From: Desulfomonile tiedjei
Lineage (GTDB): Bacteria > Desulfobacterota > Desulfomonilia > Desulfomonilales > Desulfomonilaceae
Direction of reading: 5' to 3'
DNA length: 64,000 bases
Assembly: GCA_016212925.1 (NCBI GenBank)
Contig: JACRDF010000015.1
Location: forward strand, 239,831-303,830
Every line of letters begins with the position of its first letter. Position 1 is the first letter of the stretch. Below are positions 26,465 to 34,806 of the stretch, piece by piece. The notes beneath the pieces were generated by a model, which did not search any database, had not been told where the DNA came from, and saw only the letters and a program-made list of their open reading frames with translations. The position numbers and the translations under genes are program-made.

Positions 26465-26811
26465 TCCAAAGCACCTTTTTTCCAGACGTAGACCAGGCCT
26501 ACGAGCAGGACCAGCACGAAGACGAACATCTCTATGAATCCAAAGACCATGAGCTTGTCATAGATGGTAGCCCACGGAAAAAGGAATATAAGTTCGATGT
26601 CGAACACTATGAAAAGCATTCCCATGATGAAGAACCGTACTGAGAAGCGCCGGCGCGCTCCGCCGATGGGGTCCATGCCGCACTCGTACGGCATAAGCTT
26701 GATCGGCGTCGGGTTTCTCCGGGAAAGCAAAGTGGAGAGAACGACTATGGCCAAACCGATGAACGCAGAGACCAGAAGAATCACCAGGACGGGAAGGTAG
26801 CTGTTAATCAT
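26455..26811 (-). CDS. nuoA: NADH-quinone oxidoreductase subunit A
   Basis: A 118-residue three-helix membrane subunit. The loop between helices 1 and 2 has the [11 protein letters not shown] motif (Cys of the loop near the quinone site), then [27 protein letters not shown] with the membrane acidic residues. It is first of the canonical subunits and overlaps nuoB. Confidence 0.97.
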   Translation of the reverse strand: MINSYLPVLVILLVSAFIGLAIVVLSTLLSRRNPTPIKLMPYECGMDPIGGARRRFSVRFFIMGMLFIVFDIELIFLFPWATIYDKLMVFGFIEMFVFVLVLLVGLVYVWKKGALEWE

Positions 26812-26953
26812 CCTTCTTCTCCGACCGTGACCTATCCTCCGCCATGCGGAGGCTTAAATGGATGTGTTTTTTATAAACGGCGGTTGATGCGAGGGGGCAT
26901 GAGATCGGAGGCCACAAGCCTTATTTATGATCTATGCATATACGACATTCCTG

Positions 26954-26984
26954 ATATATGCCGTTATCGTATTGAGCCCGTCAA
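26954..26984 (-). promoter_or_regulatory. Possible internal promoter for nuoA
   Basis: On the minus strand TTGACG (26984-26979) is followed 17-19 bases later by GCATAT/ATATAT (around 26961-26954). It begins at the stop codon of the CBS-HATPase gene and lies about 145 bases before nuoA. The AT-rich stretch has a short inverted CATATA/TATATG. The -10 match is imperfect. Confidence 0.3.
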
Positions 26985-27946
26985 GATTTTTTCCCGCCAG
27001 GTCCCCCAACAACACCGGACGTATTTTCTCCAAAAATGAAAACAATGTCAAGTCTCGTTCCCGCGCCGGGCTCGGAAAGCATTTTCATCACATCCGAGCA
27101 CCGTTTAATGTTGGCCAGCCCCATGCCTGCGCCAAAGCCCATGTCGCGAATCCATTGCGGCGCGGTGGAAAATCCGGGCTGAAGCACTTGCTGAAGGTCT
27201 TTTATACCCGGGCCATGGTCTATGGCGGAAATTGAAAGCCGATCCGGCCGGATATCCACATTTATTTCGCCCCCCACGTCCGTATGGATCACAAGGTTCA
27301 TCTCCGCCTCATAAACAGCTACCGCGACCCTGCGCACTATGGGCGGCGGAATCTGCAGGCGCTGCAGAGATTTCTTTATCATGCTGGACGCTTTTCCCGC
27401 GTTGGAGAAGTCTTTTTCATCCACAATGAAGCGCAACACAACACTCGTGTCATCGGACAGGATGTCCTGGAATATGTGGCTTGCGCGATAGGTCTGGATC
27501 CTTTCCGTCTCCTTTTTCTGGAAACTTATATCCATCTCCCGAAGCAACGCCCTGATCAGTGTTCCATTAGTAAGAATGCCGACTAACTTGCCATCCCTGT
27601 CCACCACCGGCAGTCGAGCGAAGCCTTCCCTTCCGAGATTATTCACGACCTCAACAACCGACGCGTCTTTGAAAGCGGTCATAACCTCTCGGACCATATG
27701 ATCCGTGACCGGTGAATCGAGCTTCCCGCACTCCATGGCCTGGATCACATCGGCCATGGTGACGATACCCACTATTCGATCTCCCTCTACCACCGGCGCT
27801 CCCGAAATCCTCTTGTTCTTCATCAATGTCTTGACTTCGGCCATTGTCATGGAAGGGGAGAGCACCACCACATTAGTGGCCATTACCGTTTCCACTCTGG
27901 TGGTGTAGATCAGCTCTTGGACGTATGTTATTTCGTGGGATGTCAT
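26981..27946 (-). CDS. CBS-CBS-HATPase regulatory protein
   Basis: A 321-residue fusion. Residues about 15-130 are a CBS pair (VETVMATNVVVLSPSMTMAEVKTLM; DHMVREVMTAFKDASVVEVVNNL), a module that usually binds adenine nucleotides. Residues about 170-305 are a GHKL ATPase of the RsbW/anti-sigma type, with the N-box AVYEAEMNLVIH, G1 DHGPGI and a Gly-rich lid GFGAGMGLANIKRCSD. This joins an energy-charge sensor to a switch-kinase-like domain. It is 1 base downstream of the DRTGG gene stop and upstream of nuoA on the same strand. The target is unknown. Confidence 0.88.
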   Translation of the reverse strand: MTSHEITYVQELIYTTRVETVMATNVVVLSPSMTMAEVKTLMKNKRISGAPVVEGDRIVGIVTMADVIQAMECGKLDSPVTDHMVREVMTAFKDASVVEVVNNLGREGFARLPVVDRDGKLVGILTNGTLIRALLREMDISFQKKETERIQTYRASHIFQDILSDDTSVVLRFIVDEKDFSNAGKASSMIKKSLQRLQIPPPIVRRVAVAVYEAEMNLVIHTDVGGEINVDIRPDRLSISAIDHGPGIKDLQQVLQPGFSTAPQWIRDMGFGAGMGLANIKRCSDVMKMLSEPGAGTRLDIVFIFGENTSGVVGGPGGKKS

Positions 27947-27947
27947 G

Positions 27948-28319
27948 CTACCAGGAATCGTTTTCGATCTTCACCGGGCCGCGGCCGGGCAGACCCGCCG
28001 CATAGAGCCGGCCGCAGGCCTCGTACATGGTGTACCCCGTGCTAACAAGGGTCACTCCGGAATCCCGCGCCATCTCGATGGTTTCATGAGGGGGTTTCTT
28101 GTCTCGGACAAAGACTATGACGTTTACCCCTGCCATGTCCGCGGTTCGCACTACTTGTGGGTTAGTCAGTCCTGTCATGAGGACCATACGATCGGTGCCG
28201 AAGGCGAGAACATCGCTCATGAGATCTGCCGCGCCGCCCCTGGGAACCTCTTCGTCCAATGAATGATTTTCCACGAGGATTCTTCCCGATAATATCTCAA
28301 CGAGGTCCCCGATAGTCAT
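27948..28319 (-). CDS. DRTGG-domain protein, first gene of the nuo supra-operon
   Basis: A 123-residue DRTGG-type protein: ILVENHSLDEEVPRGGAADLMSDVLAFGTDRMVLMTG, NPQVVRTADMAGVNVIVFVRDKKP and GVTLVSTGYTMYEACGRLY. It shares the same order of motifs with the copy downstream of nuoD (23873-24217), which suggests an old duplication. A promoter candidate lies 37-65 bases upstream. Presumed ligand-binding role, not shown. Confidence 0.85.
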   Translation of the reverse strand: MTIGDLVEILSGRILVENHSLDEEVPRGGAADLMSDVLAFGTDRMVLMTGLTNPQVVRTADMAGVNVIVFVRDKKPPHETIEMARDSGVTLVSTGYTMYEACGRLYAAGLPGRGPVKIENDSW

Positions 28320-28355
28320 TTATTCTCCACACGCGGCAGGTAATCCGGAACGCAT

Positions 28356-28384
28356 ATTTGACCAGTACCGGCGCATATTGTCAA
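28356..28384 (-). promoter_or_regulatory. Sigma70-like promoter of the DRTGG-CBS-nuo operon
   Basis: On the minus strand a perfect TTGACA (28384-28379) is followed after 17 bases by TCAAAT (28361-28356), four of six to the -10 consensus. It lies 37 bases upstream of the first start codon. No other promoter of this quality was seen before nuoA. Confidence 0.5.
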
Positions 28385-28901
28385 GCATCTGCGCGGGATT
28401 GCGGCTGATACCGATCAGCAAAAACAATACCCGATCAACCTTGACTGTCCGGCATTCGAACTCGAATCGGCATCGCCTCCACTGAGAATGAACTATAGTC
28501 GCTCTCGAAAGTAAACACGGATTAATTTGCGGTTGTCCCGCAGGCGCGGGGCGACCTCACTCGGGAAGGCCTTTTGAGAAAGATTATAGTAGTCCCTTCT
28601 GTCAAGCGATGCCTTCTGTATTGGGTGCCACGGACCTGGGCCTCACCAGGTTCGTGCTTCCCGCCAATTCTATCGCCACGACAACTTGGAAGATCCCCAG
28701 CTTTGACGTGCCATCGGCTCGCTTTTCAGTTTGGTGTTCAGTGCTGGGGACGACCTTGCTGTTTTCCAAGAAAGCCGGCACGGACCTGACGGAGCCTAGG
28801 TCCGTGGCACCCGACAGGTAATCCGTGAAAACTTTCTAAAACTGCTATAATATCACGACACTCCATTGCGACCGGTGTATGATAGTCAAGAGGCGCCTTG
28901 A
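28385..28901. other. Intergenic region between divergent nuo operon and methyltransferase
   Basis: About 515 bases, without a convincing gene. Small plus-strand frames (for example 28609-28821) run through the palindromic element described next and are not supported by a ribosome site. Confidence 0.45.
28623..28812. repeat. 190-bp imperfect palindromic element
   Basis: The outer arms GGGTGCCACGGACCTGGG (28623-28640) and 28795-28812 are reverse complements in 17 of 18 positions. Inner arms match as well: CTTGGAA..CCCCAGC (28685-28701) against GCTGGGG..TTCCAAG (28743-28770). A third copy of CACGGACCT occurs at 28780-28788. The layout fits a miniature inverted-repeat element or a large structured RNA. 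It ends 90 bases before the methyltransferase start. Confidence 0.65.
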
Positions 28902-30767
28902 ATGAAGCCGGATTACTCACGCGACAGGCCCAATCCCAACCTCCGGGCCTTTGTGCAGTCTCATTTGGCCGAACGACCATCCGACGCGCAGGGGGCCGAC
29001 TACTGCGTCCAAGAATTTGCCGTCCCCATTGAAACAACGAAGAACTCACCCGTCTACCACATGCATCCGTATCATTTGGGCAAGAAGCCGCACGATGCGG
29101 TACAGGCCTATGTCGAGCATTACACTCACGAAAGCGATCTGGTCCTGGACCCTTTCTGTGGGTCCGGTACCACAGCTCTGGCCGCTCTCATGCGAGGGAG
29201 GAAGGCCGTAGCGATTGACATTTCGCCTGCTGCGACGTTTATCAGTCGCTTTTATGTTTCCAAATGCGATGCTGATGAACTAGCGCGCAAATTTGAAGAC
29301 ATGTGCGCAAGGGTGTCCGCGGACATCGAATTCTTGTACGGGACGGTCTGTCACCGCTGTGGAGGGCCGGGCCTTATCCACCATGTGATCTATTCCAATA
29401 TATATGAATGCTCGCGATGCGGCCGCAGGGTCTCCCTGTATGAGGCGTCTTTGCAGCGGCCCCCGTGCTGCCCGGCGTGTCTTTCGGAGCACCGGGTCAT
29501 CAGCCCTATTTCTACGAGGCTCAGCATCGTAGGGTATGAGCCGGTAGGAGTTGCGTTTTCCTGCATGGCTTCGTGTAAACCAAAGAGGGCGACCCGCTCG
29601 CTCGTAGGGGCGGAAGAGGATCGCAAGGCGTTTCTCCGGATAGACGTTCCTCGCATTCAAGAAATAGAAAAAACTTCGATTCCTTACCCGTACCCGGAAA
29701 ACTTCATGATGAACGTCCCGGATCCCACCGGACCTTGGGGCGACGAATGGCGCCCAAGTCGCGATTTTCGGAAGGTCTCGGACCTGTTCAGTTACCGAAA
29801 TCTGTGGGCCCTGGCAGCGCTCATGCAAGCTGCGGGAAATGATGAGGACTTGAGGGCCGTGATCACTTCCGGAATGCTGGCAGCAAGCCGCAAAGCTCAG
29901 CACCTTAGCGGAGGTGGCGGCTACATTCCAGGGAATTGGGCCTTGCCTCCGATGTCCAAGCACAGGAACGTGCTGCACAGCCTTCGCAAAATCTTTGCAA
30001 GAATGCTCGTGTCCAAGCGAACCATCAGCGAAACGATCCGATCACAGGAAGTATGTATTTCGACCCAGTCCGCGACCAGCATGCAGGAGGTCCCCTCCTG
30101 TTCGGTGGATTACATTTTTACCGATCCACCTTATGGCGGTTCGATTCAGTACGGCGAGCTGAACTTCATGTGGGAGGCTTGGCTGGGACTCAGCACGGCA
30201 TGGCACGATCAAGAAATCATAGTGAATCGAACTCGCGGTCTGACGGCCGACTATTGGGCTAATATGATGAAAGCGACCATGCGGGAATGTTACCGGGTTC
30301 TCAGACCCGCGCGGTGGCTGTCTCTTTGCTACCACGATTCATCCGGGGGCACATGGCCACTGGTGCAGGCCGTTATGGCCGAAGCCGGATTCGAGATAGG
30401 GAGCGCCGACCTGCCGCTGTCGATCGACACGGGGAGCAATACGTACAACCAAAGAGTGAATGACAAGCCGGTACAACGCGACCTGATCGTAAACTTCCGT
30501 AAGCCGAAGGTTGGCGAGAGTGCTCGGCCTCGTCCGGGGCCAGGAAAACCGATGGCGGGGTTTCACGAGCAAGCCCTAACCATAATTCGCGATTATCTCG
30601 CGGCTAATCCCGGCTCGACCAAAGACAGGATATACGATCATTTCATAAACGCCTTGATCCGGGCCGGGAAACTGGAAGAGCACAACTTCGGGAAACTGCT
30701 CCTTCAGGTAGCTTATTCCAGAGGCAAAACCAGGACCACCTGGTTCTTGCGCAACGGGCCGCCCTGA
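28902..30767 (+). CDS. Orphan DNA methyltransferase (N6-adenine or N4-cytosine type) with zinc-ribbon cysteines
   Basis: A 621-residue protein with SAM motif I DPFCGSGTT at residues 83-91 and catalytic motif IV DPPYGGS at 408-411 onward. The DPPY tetrad indicates amino-group methylation of adenine or cytosine. Between them are three Cys pairs (C150-X2-C153, C170-X2-C173, C189/190-C193) that look like zinc ribbons. The spacing of over 300 residues between motifs I and IV is unusual. No restriction endonuclease is adjacent. The C-terminal 90 residues (AGFHEQALTIIRDYLAANPGSTKDRIYDHF) look like a winged-helix. It could be a solitary epigenetic enzyme or part of an unusual restriction/defence system; target unknown. 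ATG 28902 has AAGAGG upstream. Confidence 0.85.
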   Translation: MKPDYSRDRPNPNLRAFVQSHLAERPSDAQGADYCVQEFAVPIETTKNSPVYHMHPYHLGKKPHDAVQAYVEHYTHESDLVLDPFCGSGTTALAALMRGRKAVAIDISPAATFISRFYVSKCDADELARKFEDMCARVSADIEFLYGTVCHRCGGPGLIHHVIYSNIYECSRCGRRVSLYEASLQRPPCCPACLSEHRVISPISTRLSIVGYEPVGVAFSCMASCKPKRATRSLVGAEEDRKAFLRIDVPRIQEIEKTSIPYPYPENFMMNVPDPTGPWGDEWRPSRDFRKVSDLFSYRNLWALAALMQAAGNDEDLRAVITSGMLAASRKAQHLSGGGGYIPGNWALPPMSKHRNVLHSLRKIFARMLVSKRTISETIRSQEVCISTQSATSMQEVPSCSVDYIFTDPPYGGSIQYGELNFMWEAWLGLSTAWHDQEIIVNRTRGLTADYWANMMKATMRECYRVLRPARWLSLCYHDSSGGTWPLVQAVMAEAGFEIGSADLPLSIDTGSNTYNQRVNDKPVQRDLIVNFRKPKVGESARPRPGPGKPMAGFHEQALTIIRDYLAANPGSTKDRIYDHFINALIRAGKLEEHNFGKLLLQVAYSRGKTRTTWFLRNGPP

Positions 30768-30895
30768 AATTCAGATGGCCATTCTGGACGCGCATTGCAG
30801 CCACTTTCCTCCACCGCTTCGTTAAACAATCCTGCTTTTTGCCGTTTTTTAATATAGAATGGAAGAACATTTCACTTGAGCGTGCGAGGCCTTAT

Positions 30896-32344
30896 ATGAG
30901 CAACCCCGAGCCTGAGGCAAACGCGAAAGGAATGTCCCAGCCGGACTTGAAATTCCTGATCCGCACCCCTTTTTTTGACGCCATACCCAAACAAGCAAAA
31001 TTCCACCTGCTGGCCGCTATGCAACGGGAGACGGCCCGTGCGGGGGAACGGTTCATTACGCAGGGGCATGAGGGCGATTGTTTCTATGTTATCCAGGACG
31101 GCACCTGCGCCGTGACTCTGGAAAAAGACGGAGCCTTCTACCCTCTCGCCATATCTCGAGCCGGTGACACGGTTGGCGAGATGGCGGTGCTGACAGGAGA
31201 GATCCGCAGCGCTCATGTGGACGCTCAGACGGATATGACCCTTTGGCGGATAGGGAGAGAGAAGTTCGAGAAGATCTGCGCGGAATACCCCGAGGTCCGG
31301 CATTTCCTTACCGGGATTGTGACCGGCCGGTTTGCTCGATCTCGCGTCACGGCTGATCGTACGGTGGGGAAGTACGTCATAAATGAAGTTGTGGGCCAAG
31401 GCGGCTGGAGCATGGTTTACAAGGGCAGGCACACGAGTCTGGAAATGCCTGTGGCAATAAAGATGCTCAAACACAACCTCGCTATGGAGCCGGCTTTTTT
31501 GGACCAATTCCGCTATGAAGCCAGAACCATAGCCAGCCTTAACCATCAAAACATCGTCAAGGTGTACGACATCGAAGAGCTTTTTCGCACGGTCTTTATA
31601 ATTATGGAATACTTGGAGGGGATCTCGGTCGAGAAGATGCTCAAAGGGATGGAAAGGGTCCCCATTTCGCAGGCTGTGAATCTTCTCTTGCAGGTTTGCG
31701 CGGGCTTGGCCTACGCTCACGAGCGCGGCATAGTACACCGTGACATAAAGCCTGCCAACATCTGCGTGCAGCCTGACGGAACGGCCAAGATCCTTGATTT
31801 CGGTCTGGCCTGTGCCCCTGGAACGTCCTATGACCGGATTGAAGGTACCCCGCTGTACGTGTCGCCGGAACAAATCAAGGGCCGGCCCGTAGACGAGCGT
31901 TCGGACATTTATTCCCTTGGGATAGCCTTTTACAAGATAATCACCGGCCAAAACGCCTTTTATGACAAGGATGTTTCCAAACTGTTGAGCCTGCACCTAT
32001 TTGAGGACATTCGTGATCCTCGCTCTGCGGTTCCTGACCTGCCGGAGGAGCTGCATCGCTTCCTCACCGTAGCAACGCGGAAAGAGCCCGAAGCCAGATA
32101 TCAAAATGTGAACCAGATAATTCACGATCTTCAGCCTCTCGCTCAAAAGCTGGGTATCCTACGTTCGACGACACCGGCCGCAAAATTCAATATGATCAGT
32201 CTGTTTCTGTTTTACCGCGATGAGCACCAGGCCATCTTAAAGAAACTGGTGGACGACTTTGGTCAAGAACTGACGAAGATAGGAGCGGTCTTGCGAGAGG
32301 CTGACTTCAAGGACGTTCAGAAGGAGCCCGGTGACCAGGACTGA
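30896..32344 (+). CDS. Cyclic-nucleotide-binding / Ser-Thr protein kinase fusion
   Basis: About 482 residues. The N-terminal ~130 are a CRP-type cyclic-nucleotide-binding domain (FITQGHEGDCFYVIQDGTCAV; GDTVGEMAVLTGE), without a DNA-binding helix-turn-helix. Then comes a Hanks-type kinase: glycine loop VVGQGGWSMVYKG, lysine in VAIKML, catalytic loop HRDIKPANICV, DFGLAC, and an APE-like SPEQIKG. There is no transmembrane segment. A nucleotide-controlled cytoplasmic kinase is the simplest reading. The start at ATG 30896 is chosen; a frame-consistent ATG at 30839 adds 19 residues. It is followed 9 bases later by a histidine kinase, so the two are probably co-transcribed. Confidence 0.88.
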   Translation: MSNPEPEANAKGMSQPDLKFLIRTPFFDAIPKQAKFHLLAAMQRETARAGERFITQGHEGDCFYVIQDGTCAVTLEKDGAFYPLAISRAGDTVGEMAVLTGEIRSAHVDAQTDMTLWRIGREKFEKICAEYPEVRHFLTGIVTGRFARSRVTADRTVGKYVINEVVGQGGWSMVYKGRHTSLEMPVAIKMLKHNLAMEPAFLDQFRYEARTIASLNHQNIVKVYDIEELFRTVFIIMEYLEGISVEKMLKGMERVPISQAVNLLLQVCAGLAYAHERGIVHRDIKPANICVQPDGTAKILDFGLACAPGTSYDRIEGTPLYVSPEQIKGRPVDERSDIYSLGIAFYKIITGQNAFYDKDVSKLLSLHLFEDIRDPRSAVPDLPEELHRFLTVATRKEPEARYQNVNQIIHDLQPLAQKLGILRSTTPAAKFNMISLFLFYRDEHQAILKKLVDDFGQELTKIGAVLREADFKDVQKEPGDQD

Positions 32345-32353
32345 TCGGTACGG

Positions 32354-34252
32354 GTGAAGCGCATGAGGGACGAGGACAAAACCAGAGAAGAACTTCTAAG
32401 CGAATTGTCAAGCTTGCGTGAAGAATTGCTCCACCTCAGATGCATCCCAAAGGAAAGAAGGTCGGATTCGGAAATCGATCTGTCCTCCGCGGAATGGGAC
32501 GACGCTTCTCCTGGGTCTTTCGAACCCCCGGATTGGGACCTTGAAGATTCTGATTTGCCTACCATAGATGACTTGCTGGGAGCCAAGGACTCCCCGAGAA
32601 TTTTGGATACCACGCGGCATGGGCCGGGGGATATGGAGCATGGGGGGCTGTTTAGCAAAGACGTCACCGAGTCCGGCAGTTTCGACCTCAGATGGCTACG
32701 TCTGGCCTCTTTTGCAAAATTGCTTGAGGCAATTCCTATGCCTATCCTCATGGTTGACCTGGCAGGGTTCATACAATTCGCCAATAAAGCATTCCTAAAC
32801 CTGACCAAGGATACTTCCAAGATCTTGGGCTCTTGTATCTACTCCTTTTTTCCTGATCCCGATGCTATTCGGCGGGCCGAAGAGGAGTTGGCAAACGTTT
32901 TCCTGCGTAGGACGCCCGCGTTCAGAGAAGGCCGCTTGAATATTGACGGAACCGAGATTTGGTGCCGCATGAGCTTTCGATCCATACGCTTTGGGACCGA
33001 AAGATCGGTTCTGGTACTTATAGAAGATCTGACAACGGAAAAGAGAGAGCTAAATCTCAACAAGAAGTACAAAAAGCTCGTAACAGTCTTCCCGATTGGT
33101 ATCGCGGAATTCGCCCTTGTCAGGCCGGTTCCGTGCGACCTGCCGATGGATGATGTTTTTCCGCTGGTTGCAGACGCTAAGGTGACCGGAGCGAACATCG
33201 AATTTGCCAAGCAACAGGGGCTCCGCAGTGTGGATGATTTAAGGGGGGCCAGTTTGCATGACGTGTTCCCGGTGGAGGCCAAGAATCGTCAGTTGCTCCA
33301 AACATGGGTTCAGAAGCGCTTGACAACCAGCTCTTTGGAATGGAGAGAGACAGCGGTCGACGGTGAGTCCAGATTCTTCGAAATCACTCTAGTGGGAATT
33401 ATTCGGGCAGACCGTCTGGTGGAATTCTGGGGCATGCGCCAGGATATCACCGAGCGGAAGCGCGTCCAGGAAGAATTGGTGGAAAAAATAAGAATAATTG
33501 ATGAACTCTACGAGCATGTGCTTCAGGCGTGCAAAGCTAAGGCCATAGAGGAGCACACAGGAAAAGTGGCTCACGAGCTAAGGCAGCCTCTGGCCATCAT
33601 CGGCGGATTCGCGCGTAGGATGGTGAAGGACTTGACAACGAGCCATAAGATCGATGAGATCGCTCAGAAAGAAGCGTTCCAGATAATCATCAAGGAGATT
33701 GAGAGGCTTGAGGACATTTTGCGCGGCCTCGTAGAATATACTGAACGCGGAAACGTTCACCTCGGGAAAATGAATCCCAACAGAGCCATCCAGCACGTGC
33801 TGGACATCAACGCAGGGAGGTTACAGGAGAAAAACATCCGTGTGGAGGCTAATCTGGATGACGAAGCTGAAGAGATCGTGGTGGATGCCGAAGGGTTCGA
33901 GCAGGTGGTCAGGAATCTATTGGCTAATGCGGTGGAAGCCTCGGTTCCCGGAGAACTGATACGAATTGAAACCGGGGTCTCCATTCCCAGTGGAAAAGCG
34001 CAGGAAGTCGGTCTGCTCGAATCGGACGCATATTTCGAGATGAAGATCGAAATGCACGGAAAAGTGATGCCTCCAGACGAACTCCAAAAAATCTTCAACC
34101 CCTTTGTCACCACCAAAGATTATGGAACCGGCATCGGCCTGACTCTGGCCAAAAAGATTGTGGAGGACCACAAGGGTTCCATATCCGTGAAATCAAATGA
34201 AGAAGGGACCCTTTTCACGGTCTGGCTACCGATGAATCCCCGGCAGACGTAA
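32354..34252 (+). CDS. PAS-domain sensor histidine kinase
   Basis: A 632-residue soluble kinase, with no membrane segment. Residues 1-110 are charged and partly coiled. A PAS domain (about 115-225; IPMPILMVDLAGFIQFANKAF) and a second PAS-like region (about 230-370) precede the DHp helix with the phospho-accepting His in KVAHELRQPLAIIGGFARRM. The catalytic domain has the N-box NLLANAVEAS, an atypical IEMHGKVMPPDEL where DxGxG is expected, and a G2 box TGIGLTLAKKIVEDH. The first Gly box is degenerate. No response regulator is adjacent. The start is GTG 32354 or ATG 32363. Confidence 0.9.
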   Translation: MKRMRDEDKTREELLSELSSLREELLHLRCIPKERRSDSEIDLSSAEWDDASPGSFEPPDWDLEDSDLPTIDDLLGAKDSPRILDTTRHGPGDMEHGGLFSKDVTESGSFDLRWLRLASFAKLLEAIPMPILMVDLAGFIQFANKAFLNLTKDTSKILGSCIYSFFPDPDAIRRAEEELANVFLRRTPAFREGRLNIDGTEIWCRMSFRSIRFGTERSVLVLIEDLTTEKRELNLNKKYKKLVTVFPIGIAEFALVRPVPCDLPMDDVFPLVADAKVTGANIEFAKQQGLRSVDDLRGASLHDVFPVEAKNRQLLQTWVQKRLTTSSLEWRETAVDGESRFFEITLVGIIRADRLVEFWGMRQDITERKRVQEELVEKIRIIDELYEHVLQACKAKAIEEHTGKVAHELRQPLAIIGGFARRMVKDLTTSHKIDEIAQKEAFQIIIKEIERLEDILRGLVEYTERGNVHLGKMNPNRAIQHVLDINAGRLQEKNIRVEANLDDEAEEIVVDAEGFEQVVRNLLANAVEASVPGELIRIETGVSIPSGKAQEVGLLESDAYFEMKIEMHGKVMPPDELQKIFNPFVTTKDYGTGIGLTLAKKIVEDHKGSISVKSNEEGTLFTVWLPMNPRQT

Positions 34253-34331
34253 TGCCGGTCGGCATCCGGATAAAAGACATCGCAGCGATGGAACGTGATT
34301 CAGTAGCCCAAATCCTTCTGCTTCTTCCCGG

Positions 34332-34691
34332 CTACTGGCGTCCGATCTCGTCCATTCTCCTGTCAAAGTTGTTCCAGAACCTTTTGTTGCAGCTTGCGAT
34401 ACACCGTGCATAAACATAGTAGCCGCCGGAGTAGCCACCGCCGCCGCCACCCCCCGCTTGGAGAGTGTACTGGTCAACGCCGTATCGCGATCTGCACTGC
34501 TGTTCACAGCTTGCCAGGTCACTGTCAGGGTCGCCCCACTGCAACGGCTCTATTTGTTCTTCAAGGCATTCCGTTGCGGGAAGCGATTCAGAGTTTTGGC
34601 CCGAAAGGAACGAGAAAAAACCGAACACGATCAACAACGTCGCGGCGCCGAGCACCGTAATAAGCAAACCCCACCTGTTCATTTTCTTCAC
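34332..34691 (-). CDS. Small exported or membrane-anchored Cys-rich protein
   Basis: A 119-residue protein. A lysine-rich start and a single hydrophobic segment (WGLLITVLGAATLLIVFGFFSFL) form a signal anchor. The rest is extracytoplasmic with five cysteines (two in SCEQQCRSRY, two in RCIASC) that could form disulfides, and a run of eight glycines (GGGGGGGY). No family is recognised. GTG 34691 or ATG 34682 are possible starts; AGGTGA lies before the latter. Confidence 0.6.
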   Translation of the reverse strand: MKKMNRWGLLITVLGAATLLIVFGFFSFLSGQNSESLPATECLEEQIEPLQWGDPDSDLASCEQQCRSRYGVDQYTLQAGGGGGGGYSGGYYVYARCIASCNKRFWNNFDRRMDEIGRQ

Positions 34692-34806
34692 CTACCTGAT
34701 GAACAATTTATCCGTCTATTAATTAGATGCCTATGGGCCGGTTGTGGTTCCGAGACGAAATCCGCGGGTGGAAGAAGGCGGCATGGCGCAGCATGGCCAG
34801 ACCAAG

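Noticed and set aside
28609..28821. 70-codon frame inside the 190-bp palindrome
   Set aside because: The sequence is explained by the inverted repeat; no ribosome site.
30872..31996. 374-codon frame antisense to the kinase gene
   Set aside because: Shadow of the kinase with intact catalytic motifs on the other strand; no homology recognised.
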